Shown here: one piece after another, positions 7,137-7,345 of the stretch
Layout of the letters: the number at the start of each line of letters is the position of its first letter
Position numbering within the stretch: position 1 is the stretch's first letter
NCBI GenBank assembly: GCA_964635575.1
Contig: CAZWNY010000073.1
Span: 1 to 7,345 of the forward strand
Direction: 5' to 3'
DNA length: 7,345 nucleotides
Source: GCA-2733415 sp964635575
GTDB taxonomy: Bacteria; Bacteroidota; Bacteroidia; Flavobacteriales; Flavobacteriaceae
Program-made: the position numbers and the translations under genes
The notes under the pieces: generated by a model
Database searches by the model: none
What the model saw: only the letters and a program-made list of their open reading frames with translations
What the model was told of the DNA's origin: nothing

Positions 7137-7345
7137 ATGGAAAAATTAACCAACAAAGAAGAGGAAATTATACAGGTTTTATGGCAATTAAAAAAAGGAT
7201 TTATTAAAGAGATAATACCTTTGTTACCCCAAAAATCACATTACAATACTGTTTCTACTACAGTTAGAAAAATGGAAGATAAAGGATATGTAAAACATAA
7301 TGCGTTCGGAAAAACACACCAATACTATCCAGTAATTTCAAAAGA
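7137..7345 (+). CDS. BlaI/MecI/CopY-family transcriptional repressor, N-terminal part (cut by window end)
   Basis: The first 69 codons of a gene that runs off the right edge. The translation begins MEKLTNKEEEIIQVLWQLKK, the characteristic opening of BlaI/MecI-type winged-helix repressors in Bacteroidota. Helices one and two cover about 5-31; the recognition helix region is SHYNTVSTTVRKMEDKGYV (34-52), with the family's NTVSTT core and MEDKGYV turn; the wing is KHNAFGKTHQYYPVIS (53-68). The C-terminal dimerisation domain and the cleavage site used by BlaR1-type proteases lie outside. The ATG at 7137 is the natural family start; no Shine-Dalgarno is present. Family members usually repress an operon with an adjacent M56 membrane peptidase, which would be expected downstream. 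The target need not be a beta-lactamase: in flavobacteria these pairs are often of unknown role. Confidence 0.92.
   Translation, partial: MEKLTNKEEEIIQVLWQLKKGFIKEIIPLLPQKSHYNTVSTTVRKMEDKGYVKHNAFGKTHQYYPVISK

Overview
The window is AT-rich housekeeping chromosome from a member of the Bacteroidota, most likely the marine Flavobacteriaceae. Several things point there: the wording of RpoC and RF3, a DUF3467 gene directly behind rpoC (a typical Bacteroidota arrangement), no Shine-Dalgarno sequences before the starts (A/T-rich stretches stand in their place), and a TAnnTTTG-type -7 element before prfC. The species cannot be named from sequence alone.

Layout, left to right. Positions 1-222 are the 3' end of rpoB (RNA polymerase beta). 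A 94-bp spacer holding a 9-bp-stem hairpin leads to rpoC (317-4609, beta'), which is complete with its zinc sites, catalytic Asp triad, bridge helix, trigger loop and an SI3-like insertion. Two bases after rpoC comes a 103-residue DUF3467 protein (4612-4923), and the operon closes at a perfect 34-bp palindrome with A and T tracts (4938-4972). About 200 bp of AT-rich sequence with no recognisable gene follows. prfC (5169-6752, minus strand, peptide chain release factor 3) converges on the rpo operon. A 384-bp intergenic region then separates prfC from a divergent gene on the plus strand (7137 to the window end) that encodes the N-terminal winged helix of a BlaI/MecI/CopY-type repressor.

Functionally, rpoB-rpoC-DUF3467 is the tail of the RNA polymerase core operon, and prfC supplies a translation-termination GTPase from its own promoter. 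The BlaI-like gene starts a separate regulatory unit, whose usual partner (a BlaR1/MecR1-type M56 membrane peptidase) would lie beyond the window.

No novel system is evident; most of the window is conserved core genome. The least explained part is the prfC/blaI-like intergenic region, which has back-to-back candidate promoters, a cluster of ATAGTT/AACTAT half-sites with one symmetric 16-bp repeat, and a short ORF of unknown meaning. The DUF3467 protein is the main uncharacterised gene product.
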